Of a stretch of 64,000 nucleotides of DNA, positions 55,034 through 64,000 are shown piece after piece. The notes below the pieces were generated by a model that saw only the letters and a program-made list of their open reading frames with translations, did no database searches and was not told the DNA's origin. Numbering within the stretch: position 1 is the stretch's first letter; every line of letters begins with the position of its first letter. The stretch is from Streptomyces sp. NRRL B-1347 (lineage in GTDB: Bacteria > Actinomycetota > Actinomycetes > Streptomycetales > Streptomycetaceae). The stretch covers positions 24,065 to 88,064 of the forward strand of contig NZ_JOJM01000028.1 of assembly GCF_000720325.1 (NCBI RefSeq). The letters are read 5' to 3'. A program made the translations under genes and the position numbers.

Positions 55034-55445
55034 GGCGGGTCCCGGCCGGGCGTGAAGTTCTTCCGATGGCCGGTGTGAAGGTTTTCTGTCGGACGCGGTG
55101 ACGGTTTCCCGGCGTCCGCGTGACGTCTTCTTGAAGATCGCGGGCGTTCGCTCAACGGACGCTCAAATCCGGATAACGATCGGGTCACCGCACTGTCCGC
55201 ATATGCGGATCAATGAGAGCTTTGTCCGCTTCTTCCTGTGGTGTGTGCCATAGCCGGCTCATTCGATCACTGTGACGGTCGTGATAAATGTTCACGACCG
55301 CTCGGTGACGCCACCCATGTCCCCGACGGCACGCCAGGGGCCGACAGACCGTCGGCGGCACTCCATCACCATTCGGGGGATCACGACCTGGTCCGCGGCG
55401 AAACCGCAGTTCGCGGCGCGGATCAGCATGGAGAAAGGCGTCACC
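55034..55445. other. long leader of the amino-acid permease gene
   Basis: About 410 bases without a gene. Contains a 14-bp palindrome TCCGCATATGCGGA (55196-55209) and a 9-bp inverted repeat CGGTCGTGA-(7)-TCACGACCG (55276-55300). Both are candidate operator or RNA elements for the permease. Confidence 0.45.
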
Positions 55446-56927
55446 ATGACCTCAGTGCAGGTCGAAGAGCACGGCGGCAATGGTGCCGCGGCGGACGCGG
55501 ACGCGTCCGGCGACAGCGAGGGCTATCAGCGCGGGCTAGGTGCCCGGCAGATCCAGATGATCGCGATCGGCGGTGCCATCGGCACCGGCCTGTTCCTCGG
55601 CGCGGGCAAGGCCATCCACAAGGCCGGTCCGAGCCTCATCCTCGCGTACGCCATCGCGGGCCTCGTCATCTTCTTCATCATGCGCGCGCTCGGCGAGCTC
55701 CTGATGTACCGGCCCGTCTCGGGCTCGTTCTCGGAGTACGCCCGGGAGTTCGTCGGCCCCTTCTTCGGGTTCGTGACCGGCTGGACGTACTGGCTCTTCT
55801 GGGTCGTCACCGGCATCACCGAAGTCACGGCGGCGGCCCAGTACATGCAGTACTGGACACACGACTCCATTCCGCAATGGGCCTACGCGCTGATCTTCAC
55901 CGTCATCCTGTACGGCGCCAACCTGATCTCCGTGAAGCTCTTCGGCGAGCTGGAGTTCTGGTTCTCCATGGTCAAGGTCACGGCCATCATCGGCATGATC
56001 CTGATCTGTGCCGGCATCCTCACCATCGGCTTCTCCGACGCCGGTGACACCGCGTCCGTCTCGCACCTGTGGGACAACGGCGGCTTCTTCCCCAACGGCA
56101 TCGGCAACACGCTGATGACCCTCCAGATCGTGATGTTCGCCTTCCTGGCCGTGGAGCTCGTCGGCGTCACCGCGGGTGAGTCCAAGGACCCGAAGAAGAC
56201 CCTGCCCAAGGCGATCAACACCGTGCCGTGGCGCATCGCCGTCTTCTACGTCGGCGCCCTGATCATGATCCTCTCGGTCGTGCCGTGGACGTCCTTCCAG
56301 CCCGGTGTCTCCCCGTTCGTCGCGGCCTTCGAGAAGATGGGCCTCGGCGTCGGCGCCGCGATCGTGAACTTCGTGGTCCTGACGGCCGCGCTCTCCTCCT
56401 GCAACTCGGGCATGTACTCCACCGGCCGCATGCTGCGCGACCTCGCGCTCAACGGCCAGGGCCCGAAGTTCTTCACCAAGCTCACCAAGAACGGCCTGCC
56501 GCTCGTCGGCACCACCGCGTCCGCCGCGCTGATGCTCGTCGGCGTGTGGATCAACTACCAGTGGCCGGGCGAGGCGTTCAACTACGTCGTCTCCTTCGCC
56601 ACCATCTCCGGCATGTGGGCCTGGATCATGATCCTGGTCTCCCAGATCAACTACCGCCGCAAGGCCGACCGCGGCATCGTTCCGCAGTCCACCTTCCGCG
56701 CCCCGGGCGCCCCGTACACCAGCTGGTTCGCGCTCGCCTTCATCGGCATGGTCATCGTGATGATGGGCATCGACAAGGACGCCCGGATCTCGCTGTACTG
56801 CGCCCCGATCTGGGCCGCCATCCTGTGCGTGTCCTACCTGGTGCTCAAGAGCCGCAACCCGGAGGCGGCCGCCTTCAAGAAGCGCGAGCACGGGGGCGCT
56901 GCCGCCGTGCCTGGTGCCAAGGACTGA
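55446..56927 (+). CDS. amino acid permease, APC family
   Basis: A 493-residue transporter with 12 predicted helices. The AAT signature is present: RGLGARQIQMIAIGGAIGTG, LFLGAGKAI, then GSFSEYAREFVGPFFGFVTGW and VELVGVTAGESKDPKKTLPKA. It resembles the GABA/asparagine/Lys permease branch. Substrate not decided. ATG 55446 lies behind GAGAAAGG. Preceded by a long structured leader. Confidence 0.9.
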   Translation: MTSVQVEEHGGNGAAADADASGDSEGYQRGLGARQIQMIAIGGAIGTGLFLGAGKAIHKAGPSLILAYAIAGLVIFFIMRALGELLMYRPVSGSFSEYAREFVGPFFGFVTGWTYWLFWVVTGITEVTAAAQYMQYWTHDSIPQWAYALIFTVILYGANLISVKLFGELEFWFSMVKVTAIIGMILICAGILTIGFSDAGDTASVSHLWDNGGFFPNGIGNTLMTLQIVMFAFLAVELVGVTAGESKDPKKTLPKAINTVPWRIAVFYVGALIMILSVVPWTSFQPGVSPFVAAFEKMGLGVGAAIVNFVVLTAALSSCNSGMYSTGRMLRDLALNGQGPKFFTKLTKNGLPLVGTTASAALMLVGVWINYQWPGEAFNYVVSFATISGMWAWIMILVSQINYRRKADRGIVPQSTFRAPGAPYTSWFALAFIGMVIVMMGIDKDARISLYCAPIWAAILCVSYLVLKSRNPEAAAFKKREHGGAAAVPGAKD

Positions 56928-57043
56928 CCTCTCTGGAGGTGCGCTGCCGAACCGCGGCGCATGTCCATGATGCGGGCCGTCGTGTACCACATGTTGGTAC
57001 GCGGCGGCCCCTTCGCACGTCCGTGCTGCTTATCCTGGCCCAC

Positions 57044-57466
57044 ATGCTGACCATCACCCAGGCCCTGCACGACGAGATCGTCGCGCACGCGCGCAAGGAC
57101 CACCCCGACGAGGCGTGCGGCGTCGTCGCGGGCCCGGCGGGCACGGACCGCCCCGAGCGGTTCATCCCGATGCTGAACGCGGCCCGCTCGCCCACGTTCT
57201 ACGAGTTCGACTCGGCTGATCTGCTCAAGCTGTACCGCGACCTGGACGACCGCGACGAAGAGCCCGTCGTCATCTACCACTCGCACACGGCCACGGAGGC
57301 CTACCCCTCCCGCACGGACATCTCGTACGCGAACGAGCCCGGCGCCCACTACGTCCTGGTGTCCACCGCCGACGCCGACGACGCGGGCCCCTTCCAGTTC
57401 CGCTCGTTCCGCATCGTGGACGGGGAGGTCACCGAGGAGGACGTCCAGGTCGTACAGGCATACTGA
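57044..57466 (+). CDS. mec: Mec-type JAMM/MPN+ metalloprotease (M67)
   Basis: A 140-residue zinc peptidase. JAMM motif: Glu23 (DEACG), His79-x-His81 (YHSHTATEAYPSRTD), Ser89 and Asp92. In mycobacteria Mec removes cysteine from CysO-cysteine, completing thiocarboxylate-dependent cysteine synthesis, and lies beside cysO-cysM. Here cysO and cysM are 3.4 kb downstream with a B12 importer between. It may also trim the MV dipeptide from pro-CysO. ATG 57044. Confidence 0.88.
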   Translation: MLTITQALHDEIVAHARKDHPDEACGVVAGPAGTDRPERFIPMLNAARSPTFYEFDSADLLKLYRDLDDRDEEPVVIYHSHTATEAYPSRTDISYANEPGAHYVLVSTADADDAGPFQFRSFRIVDGEVTEEDVQVVQAY

Positions 57467-57477
57467 AGCCGACCTTC

Positions 57478-57620
57478 GAGGCGGCAGGACCCCAGGAAGC
57501 CGGTGTGAGTCCGGCGCGGTCCCGCCACTGTGACCGGCACGCGCGCGTGCCGGGAGTCAGGAACTGACCTGCCGCCTCCTCCCACTTGACGCAGGGGACG
57601 CGGAAATCCCCTGGAGGAGG
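57478..57620 (+). promoter_or_regulatory. cobalamin riboswitch controlling B12 ABC transporter translation
   Basis: Core elements AGGAAGCCGGTGTGAGTCC, GCGGTCCCGCCACTGT and GAGTCAGGAACTGACC match the B12 aptamer. The closing helix P1 is GAGGCGGCAGG (57478-57488) with CCTGCCGCCTC (57568-57578). The 3' side of P1 overlaps CCTCCTCC (57575-57582), which is exactly complementary to the ribosome site GGAGGAGG (57613-57620). An inner CAGGGGA/TCCCCTG stem brings them together. B12 binding is thus predicted to hide the ribosome site. Confidence 0.93.
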
Positions 57621-57631
57621 ACCGCACAGTC

Positions 57632-58600
57632 ATGCGCATCCGCGTGCTGCTCGTCGCCGCGGCGACCCTGCTTCCGCTCACCGCCTGCTCGTCGTCCGGG
57701 GACTCCGGCTCCGGCGGCTCGGCCGGGAAGCCCAAGGCGGCCGGATTCCCGTACACCGTCACCAACTGCGGTGTGAAGACGACGTACGAGGCACCCCCCG
57801 AGCGCGCCGTCCCCATGAACCAGCACGCCACGGAAGTCCTCCTGGAACTGGGCCTCAAGGACCGCATCGCCGGGACCGCCTACCTCGACGACAAGGTGCT
57901 CCCCGCCTACGAGAAGGACTACAAGGCCCTGCCGGTGCTCGCCAAGGAGTACCCCTCGTACGAGAAGCTCCTCGCCGCCAACCCCGACTTCGTCTACGGC
58001 GGTTACGCGAGCGCCTTCACCGCGGGCGAGGGCCGCTCCCGCGAGGCCCTCGCCAAGTCCGGCATCCACACCCGCCTGAACATCGAGGGCTGCGCCAAGA
58101 AGCCGGTCACGATGGACGACGTCTACCGCGAGGTGCGCGAGACCGGTGCCACCTTCGGCGTCCGCGACCGCGCCGAGAAGTGGGTGCGCGCCGCCGAGGC
58201 CGAGCTCGCGGGCGCCGCCAAGAAGGCCAAGGGCACCAAGGCCCCGTCGGTCTTCGTCTACGACAGCGGCGACAAGACCGCCTTCACCGCGGGCGGCAAG
58301 GGCATCGGCAACGACATCATCGAGCGCGCGGGCGGCCGCAACGTGATGGCCGACCTCGACAAGGCCTTCGGCGACGCCTCCTGGGAGACGGTGGTCGACC
58401 GCCGCCCCGACGTCGTCCTCATCTACGACTACGGCGCGATGACCGTGGCCCAGAAGAAGAAGCGCCTCCTCGAAGACCCGGCCCTCAAGGACGTCCCCGC
58501 CATCAAGAACAAGCGCTTCGCGGTCCTGCCCCTCTCGGACGTGGTCCTCGGCGTACGAGCACCAAAGGCGGTGGAGAAGCTGGCGGAGCAGCTCCGGTGA
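57632..58600 (+). CDS. cobalamin-type ABC transporter substrate-binding lipoprotein
   Basis: A 322-residue lipoprotein (LPLTAC lipobox, Cys19) of the BtuF/FepB helical-backbone class: N-terminal lobe (AVPMNQHATEVLLELGLKDR), long helix, C-terminal lobe (NDIIERAGGRNVM, DVVLIYDYGA). The riboswitch upstream indicates B12 or a corrinoid as ligand. The stop overlaps the permease start (GTGA). Confidence 0.92.
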   Translation: MRIRVLLVAAATLLPLTACSSSGDSGSGGSAGKPKAAGFPYTVTNCGVKTTYEAPPERAVPMNQHATEVLLELGLKDRIAGTAYLDDKVLPAYEKDYKALPVLAKEYPSYEKLLAANPDFVYGGYASAFTAGEGRSREALAKSGIHTRLNIEGCAKKPVTMDDVYREVRETGATFGVRDRAEKWVRAAEAELAGAAKKAKGTKAPSVFVYDSGDKTAFTAGGKGIGNDIIERAGGRNVMADLDKAFGDASWETVVDRRPDVVLIYDYGAMTVAQKKKRLLEDPALKDVPAIKNKRFAVLPLSDVVLGVRAPKAVEKLAEQLR

Positions 58601-59700
58601 AGGTGATCCAGCCCGTCCGGCGTTTGAGGACAAGCGCGCAGCGCGAAGACCGGGGGCCCGGGGGCCGGGCCCCCGGCAGGGCCCGCTACGCCGTCCTCGT
58701 GGCCGCGCTCACGCTCGCCCTCGCGGCCGCGGGCGCCGCCGCGCTGACGTACGGCTCGGTCAGGATCCCGCCCGCCGAGGTCTTCGACATCCTCACGGGC
58801 AGGGCCGAAGGCCCGTCCCCGTACCGCACCATCGTCATGGACGTCCGCATGCCCCGGGTGCTGCTCGGCGCGGCCGTGGGCGCGGGCCTCGCCGTCATCG
58901 GCACCGCCCTCCAGGCCCTGGTCCGCAACCCGCTGGCCGACCCCTTCCTGCTCGGCGTCTCCTCCGGCGCCTCCGCGGGCGCGGTCGGTGTGATCGTGCT
59001 CGGCTGGGGCGCGGGCCTGGCCGTCACGGTGACGATCCCGGCGGCGTCGTTCGCGGGCGCGCTCCTCGCCCTGGTCGTGGTGTACGCCCTCGCCCGCGAG
59101 CCGGGCGGCGGCTTCACCACCGGCCGCTTGGTCCTCGCGGGCGTGGCCGTCTCCTACATCCTGTCCGCCCTGACCAGCCTGATCCTGGTGGTCTCGGCCC
59201 GCGCCGACCACCTCCAGGAGGTCCTGTACTGGACGCTCGGCGGCCTCGGCAGCGCCCGCTGGGACACCCTCGCCGTGCCCCTGACCGTGCTCGCGCTCGG
59301 CACGGCCGTGCTCCTGACGCTCGCCCGGCCGCTCGACCTGCTGCTCGTCGGCGAGGAGGGCGCCACCGTCCTCGGCCTGGACACGGCCCGGTTCCGCGCG
59401 GGCGTCTTCGTGCTCGCCTCGCTCCTCACCGGCGTCCTCGTCGCGCACAGCGGGGCCATCGGCTTCGTCGGCCTGATGGTGCCGCACGCGGCCCGCATGC
59501 TGGTCGGCGCCGGGCACCGGGCGCTGCTCCCGGTGGCGGCCCTGATGGGCGCGGTGTTCCTGGTCGTCGCCGACCTCGCGGCGCGCACGGTGGCGGCGCC
59601 GCAGGACATCCCCGTGGGCGTGCTCACCGCGCTCACCGGCGGCCCGTTCTTCCTGTGGCAGCTGCGCCGGGGCCGGGCGCGCGAGGGAGTGACGGCATGA
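58597..59700 (+). CDS. cobalamin/iron-type ABC transporter permease (FecCD/BtuC)
   Basis: A 367-residue permease with about ten helices. Family segments: YRTIVMDVRMPRVLLGAAVG, ALQALVRNPLADPFLLGVSSGA, GFVGLMVPHAARML. GTG 58597 overlaps the upstream stop. The first ~30 residues (QPVRRLRTSAQRED and following) are encoded by a GTTTGAGGAC-type dispersed repeat fused in frame, so the conserved part starts near residue 31 (RYAVLVAAL). Confidence 0.92.
   Translation: MKVIQPVRRLRTSAQREDRGPGGRAPGRARYAVLVAALTLALAAAGAAALTYGSVRIPPAEVFDILTGRAEGPSPYRTIVMDVRMPRVLLGAAVGAGLAVIGTALQALVRNPLADPFLLGVSSGASAGAVGVIVLGWGAGLAVTVTIPAASFAGALLALVVVYALAREPGGGFTTGRLVLAGVAVSYILSALTSLILVVSARADHLQEVLYWTLGGLGSARWDTLAVPLTVLALGTAVLLTLARPLDLLLVGEEGATVLGLDTARFRAGVFVLASLLTGVLVAHSGAIGFVGLMVPHAARMLVGAGHRALLPVAALMGAVFLVVADLAARTVAAPQDIPVGVLTALTGGPFFLWQLRRGRAREGVTA
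58609..58680 (+). repeat. dispersed repeat, GTTTGAGGAC type, copy 5, inside coding sequence
   Basis: GTCCGGCGTTTGAGGAC then AAGCGCGCAGCGCGAAG and a GGGGGCCCGGGGGCCGGGCCCCC hairpin-like run. Read in frame as the permease N-terminus. Confidence 0.85.
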
Positions 59701-60539
59701 CGGACACCCAGCGGCCGCCCGCCGAGGCGCCGACCCCGTCCGCAGGCGCCTGCCTGCGCGCCGAGGACCTCACGTACGACGCCCCGTCCGGCCGCCGGCT
59801 CGTCGACGGCGTCTCGCTCACCGTCCAGGCGGGGGAGACGGTCGGCCTCGTCGGCCCCAACGGCAGCGGCAAGACGACGCTGCTGCGCTGCGTCTACGGC
59901 GCGCTCGCGGCCACCGCGGGCCGGGTCCTGCTCGACGGCGTGGACCTGGCCGAGGCCGGGGTCAAGGCGCGGGCCCGCCGCGTCGCCACCGTGCCGCAGG
60001 ACGGGCACGCGGGCTTCGACCTCACCGTCCGCCAGGTCGTGGCCATGGGGCGCTCCCCGCACAAGCGCTTCTGGGAGGCCGACAGCGCCGCCGACCGGGC
60101 CCTGGTGGCCGAAGCCCTGGAGCGCGTGGGCGCGGCGGACCTCGCCGACCGCCCCTTCGGCCAGCTCTCCGGCGGCGAGCGCCAACGGTCCCTGCTCGCC
60201 CGCGCCCTGGTGCAGGAGCCCGCGGTGCTCGTGCTCGACGAGCCCACCAACCACCTGGACATCCGCTACCAGCTGGAGATCCTCGGCCTGGTCCAGGAGC
60301 TCGGCACGGCGAACCTCCTCGCCCTGCACGACCTGACCCTCGCCGCGTACTACTGCGACCGCCTGTACGTACTCGACGGCGGCCGCGTCGTCGCGTCCGG
60401 GCCCCCGGTCGAGGTCCTGACCAGCGAACTCCTCGCGGAGGTGTACGGCGTCACCGCCGAGGTGGCCGTCCATCCGGCCACCGGCGCCCCCACCGTCACG
60501 TATCTGCCGGGCCCCTCGCGGCGCGTCCCCGCGCCCTGA
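59697..60539 (+). CDS. cobalamin/iron-type ABC transporter ATPase
   Basis: A 280-residue ATPase of the BtuD/FecE type. Walker A is GPNGSGKTT near 55, then a Q-loop (VPQDGHAGFD), the signature LSGGERQRS, Walker B VLVLDEPTNHLD and the H-loop LHDLT. ATG 59697 overlaps the permease stop (ATGA). Completes the riboswitch-controlled importer operon. Confidence 0.93.
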   Translation: MTDTQRPPAEAPTPSAGACLRAEDLTYDAPSGRRLVDGVSLTVQAGETVGLVGPNGSGKTTLLRCVYGALAATAGRVLLDGVDLAEAGVKARARRVATVPQDGHAGFDLTVRQVVAMGRSPHKRFWEADSAADRALVAEALERVGAADLADRPFGQLSGGERQRSLLARALVQEPAVLVLDEPTNHLDIRYQLEILGLVQELGTANLLALHDLTLAAYYCDRLYVLDGGRVVASGPPVEVLTSELLAEVYGVTAEVAVHPATGAPTVTYLPGPSRRVPAP

Positions 60540-60631
60540 GCGGCCCTCCCGTGTCCGGTTACCGAGAAAGATCCGTCCGGTATCCGAGATCACATTCCGG
60601 GACCCGGACCGGGAATCGATACGATGACCCC

Positions 60632-60736
60632 ATGGTTTGGAACGACGTGAGCATCGATACGACGCCGGGCGCCCTGCTCGTCGGCCGGCTGCACGTCGAC
60701 CTGTGCCGTCTCGCCAGCGCCATCTGTCGGCGCTGA
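60632..60736 (+). CDS. Cys-containing leader peptide upstream of cysO-cysM
   Basis: A 34-residue peptide ending GRLHVDLCRLASAICRR. This end is typical of short actinobacterial leader peptides with terminal Cys codons found before sulfur-assimilation genes. Its two Cys codons lie 9 codons apart near the end (TGC/TGT), followed by Arg and stop. A GC palindrome (GCGCGGCCGCGC, 60737-60748) follows at once. It is inferred to be a cysteine-sensing attenuator for cysO-cysM, 171 bases upstream of cysO. Confidence 0.8.
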   Translation: MVWNDVSIDTTPGALLVGRLHVDLCRLASAICRR

Positions 60737-60907
60737 GGCGCGGCCGCGCCCCGCTCCGCCGAGCCGGGGGCGCCGCCCGTCCGGGCGCTTGGACGTCCGT
60801 ACTCCGCACCCCGCGCTTCGTCCTCGCACTGCTCGCAGTTCCCGCACCACCCCGGGCCCCGCCCCGGAACGCGTCCGAACCGACCCTCCCGACAGGAGCC
60901 CATCGCC
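60737..60907 (+). promoter_or_regulatory. attenuator region between leader peptide and cysO
   Basis: GC-rich stretch with stacked short hairpins (GCGCGGCCGCGC, CGCCCGTCCGGGCG near 60775-60788) ending in the cysO ribosome site GACAGGAG (60890-60897). Ribosome position on the Cys codons could alter this folding. Confidence 0.45.
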
Positions 60908-62162
<1,255 letters not shown>

Positions 62163-62183
62163 GCCCTGCGCCGCTTGATCGGC

Positions 62184-62374
62184 CTCCGGCCTCGTCCTCA
62201 AACGCCGGACGGGCTTGGATGGTGCCGCTGCGGGCCCTATCTCGCCTGCGGGCTGGCGCTGGTCCGCGGTCTGCGGACGAGATCCGGCCCGCACCGGAGA
62301 ACTTCCGGCCCGTCCGGCGTTTGAGGACGAGGCGCGGAGCGCCGAAAGGCGGGGGTACGGGGGCGGAGCCCCCG
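62184..62374. repeat. inverted pair of GTTTGAGGAC-type repeats (copies 6 and 7)
   Basis: A minus-oriented copy (62184-62214, GTCCTCAAACGCCGGAC) and a plus-oriented copy (62307-62374, GTCCGGCGTTTGAGGAC, ending GGGGGCGGAGCCCCC), separated by about 90 bases. They lie between cysM and a convergent gene. Confidence 0.8.
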
Positions 62375-62379
62375 GTTCG

Positions 62380-62820
62380 TCACCCCCCGAGGTAGCGGAC
62401 CTGGTCCCACAGGGCCGGGTCCACCACCCCCGCCCGGCGCCGGAAGTCCCCGGCCCACAGCTCCCGCACCCCGTCCGGCTCCAGGAAGCTGGCCCGCCCC
62501 CGGACGTCCCCGACGGCCCCGGGCGGCAGCGGGATCACCCCGGCCCGCTCGTCGTGGAACCGGGTGGTGATCGTCGCGACGCGCACCGCGTCACCGCGTA
62601 CGGACAGGACGAGGAAGGGCCGCTCGGCCCCGTCGGCCACGGCCCACCAGATCTCCATGGCCCGCGGCCGGACCGCCGCCGACGATGCCGACGGGGCGCG
62701 GCGCGCGCCGCGCCCCGTGCCGCGCGAGCGCCGGTGCCCGCGCCCCCACCCGTCCACCACAGTGACCACCAGGGCGAGCACCACCACCGCGGCGAGGGCC
62801 AGCCACCAGGACGTGTCCAT
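62380..62820 (-). CDS. single-pass membrane protein of unknown function
   Basis: A 146-residue protein. Helix at about 5-24 (WWLALAAVVVLALVVTVVDG), a basic linker (RGHRRSRGTGRGARR), then a cytoplasmic PemK-like beta domain (EIWWAVADGAERPFLVLSVR, VIPLPPGAVGDV). The beta domain resembles the type II toxin/PemK-like growth inhibitor fold found tethered in Streptomyces. That is a weak inference. ATG 62820. Confidence 0.65.
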   Translation of the reverse strand: MDTSWWLALAAVVVLALVVTVVDGWGRGHRRSRGTGRGARRAPSASSAAVRPRAMEIWWAVADGAERPFLVLSVRGDAVRVATITTRFHDERAGVIPLPPGAVGDVRGRASFLEPDGVRELWAGDFRRRAGVVDPALWDQVRYLGG

Positions 62821-62845
62821 GGCTCCGACGGTACCGGCGAGGCCC

Positions 62846-63958
62846 TCAGCCCGCCGCCCGCGCCGCCGCCAGGAGCGCGCCGAGGACGACGGGAGCGTCC
62901 TCGCGGGCGAGGACGACGAGGACCGTCGCGTCGCCGTCACGGCACTCGATGACGACGGTGTCGTACGTGCCCCCGACCGCCAGGGCCCCGAAGTCGTCGG
63001 GCCGCGGCGCCCGCACCTCCCGCACGGTGAGCGACGGCGGCAGCGGTCTGCGGGCGACGCGTCCGTCGGGGTCGGGCGTCACCGCGGGCACCCCGTCCCC
63101 GACGACCAGGTGGTCGAAGCCGTCCACGTCGTAGGGCACGTCACCGAGCACGGCCGCGCGTACGCACCGCTTCCCGGCGGGCGGCACCGGCACGATGTCG
63201 CTGGTGTCGACCGCGCGCCGCTCCTTCCGCCGGGTGAGCCACGCGATCAGGCCGGTCAGCGCCGCCACCGGGGGCACCCCGGCGGCCGTGACCAGCAGGG
63301 CGCCGGGCACGCTCGGGCAGGCCTGGCTCGCGACGAACCCGGCGCAGCCGAGCAGCGCCCCGGCCACGACCCCCACGCCGAGCTGCCACGCGTTGGCGTG
63401 CGCCGCGGTGGCGTAGCGCGTGCGCCACCACCAGACCGTCCCCAGGGCGCCGAGCCCGATGGGCAGCACCAGCAGGCCGATGCCCAGCGGGAGCCGCCAG
63501 TCGTCGGCGGGCGAGGCGTCGGTCTCCTCGGCGGCGGTGCCGAACCGCACGGTGCGGATCTCGCCCCGCCAGTACGTCAGCGACACCCGGTCCCCGGCGC
63601 GCACGGCGTCGTGCAGCTCCGCCCCGGCCATGTGCACGCGCCGCACCCGGCCGTCGCCGCCGCGCTCGGTCACCCGCAGCCAGTGGTCGACCTTCCGGCC
63701 GCGGGCCTCGTCCTCGGTGCCCACGACGGTCGCGGACACCGTCGTCGTGCACGAGTCGGAGCGGGCGCCCGGCGCGCAGGCGGGCGCGGAGGCGTACGCG
63801 TCCCCCCGCGCGAGCGCGCCCGGCACGGCGGCGAGGAATCCGGCGGGAACCAGCAGGAACAGCAGCGCGAAACAGACCGCGCCCACCGTCCGCCACCGAC
63901 CGGGTCCTCCCCCCGTCCGACCCACCGTCCCCGACACTCCCGCAGCCCTCCCGGACAC
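62846..63958 (-). CDS. multi-pass membrane protein of unknown function
   Basis: A 370-residue protein. Helices: about 24-48 (a signal-like first helix), then an extracytoplasmic beta region (50-150), a helix pair at about 155-230, and a soluble C-terminal domain. GTG 63958 is 9 bases behind GAGGGAAGG (63968-63976). A TTG two codons earlier is too close to the ribosome site. Stop codon in frame at 63974. Adjacent to the 62380 gene on the same strand, 25 bases apart, so probably cotranscribed. Confidence 0.7.
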   Translation of the reverse strand: MSGRAAGVSGTVGRTGGGPGRWRTVGAVCFALLFLLVPAGFLAAVPGALARGDAYASAPACAPGARSDSCTTTVSATVVGTEDEARGRKVDHWLRVTERGGDGRVRRVHMAGAELHDAVRAGDRVSLTYWRGEIRTVRFGTAAEETDASPADDWRLPLGIGLLVLPIGLGALGTVWWWRTRYATAAHANAWQLGVGVVAGALLGCAGFVASQACPSVPGALLVTAAGVPPVAALTGLIAWLTRRKERRAVDTSDIVPVPPAGKRCVRAAVLGDVPYDVDGFDHLVVGDGVPAVTPDPDGRVARRPLPPSLTVREVRAPRPDDFGALAVGGTYDTVVIECRDGDATVLVVLAREDAPVVLGALLAAARAAG

Positions 63959-64000
63959 CGCCAAAACCTTCCCTCACATTGTCCCCCGCCACCCCACCCC

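Noticed and set aside
60540..60907. SAM or other sulfur riboswitch before cysO
   Set aside because: No conserved riboswitch core was recognised. The Cys-ended leader peptide explains the region better.

Overview
The window is chromosomal DNA of a Streptomyces or very close relative. The evidence is very high GC with strong G/C third-position bias, frequent GTG and TTG starts, GTGA/ATGA gene overlaps, an SsgA-like sporulation protein, a DUF5753/DUF397 regulatory pair, a melC1-melC2 tyrosinase pair, and short dispersed repeats typical of Streptomyces intergenic DNA. As far as I recall, the order of core genes (HelR/HelD, malic enzyme, HU, MurA ... AsnC-HppD, TPR protein, FAD oxidase, SsgG ... 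PncB, ClpS, DUF2017 ... Mec, CysO, CysM) resembles the SCO2910-SCO2952 region of S. coelicolor. I could not check this.

Layout. 1-4.8 kb: the 3' part of a HelR/HelD RNA polymerase-recycling ATPase, a small-transcript candidate, an ACT-domain malic enzyme and HU. 4.9-11.5 kb: MurA, AlgH/YqgE, a LysR-MFS divergent pair, a DUF3039 protein and a GH20 hexosaminidase. 11.7-17.3 kb: a three-subunit xanthine-dehydrogenase-type molybdoenzyme (FAD, 2Fe-2S, Mo) and a small kinase. The 2Fe-2S subunit carries an unusual ~400-residue Pro/Glu-rich extension. 17.3-20.1 kb: a tiny ORF with its own terminator, an ECF sigma factor overlapping a membrane YkuD protein with a degenerate catalytic site, a divergent lipoprotein L,D-transpeptidase with an ECF-like promoter, and tRNA-Cys. 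20.2-25.9 kb: a single 1890-residue secreted protein with a CdtB-like nuclease domain, an SGNH esterase domain, lectin-like modules and a GH18 chitinase domain. 25.9-29 kb: an anti-sigma-type ATPase, the DUF5753/DUF397 pair and tyrosinase with its chaperone. 29-35.5 kb: a membrane protein behind a 22-bp palindrome, an MFS exporter, a DEAD/DEAH helicase, an IclR regulator and a secreted Lon-type (S16) protease. 35.2-40 kb: a small basic protein, an ArsR-type regulator and a four-gene osmoprotectant ABC importer. 40.1-48.5 kb: AsnC/HppD, a TPR protein, a GlcD-type oxidase, SsgG and two RDD membrane proteins. 49-57.5 kb: an M6 metalloprotease, nicotinamidase, PncB, ClpS, DUF2017, an amino-acid permease and a Mec-type JAMM peptidase. 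57.5-62.2 kb: a cobalamin riboswitch with a B12-type ABC importer, a Cys-containing leader peptide, CysO and CysM. 62.4-64 kb: two membrane proteins.

How the genes work together. Mec, CysO and CysM form the protein-thiocarboxylate route to cysteine, preceded by a leader peptide that probably senses cysteine. A B12 uptake cassette under a riboswitch lies inside that cluster. PncA and PncB are successive steps of NAD salvage. The four opu genes form one importer. The ECF sigma factor, the degenerate YkuD protein and the lipoprotein L,D-transpeptidase look like a cell-wall regulatory unit. The most striking item is the 1890-residue secreted protein, which combines a genotoxin-type nuclease fold with esterase, chitinase and ricin-like modules in one chain.

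A dispersed repeat with core GTCCGGCGTTTGAGGAC occurs seven times. Most copies lie between genes, often between convergent ones, and one is translated as the N-terminus of the B12 permease.
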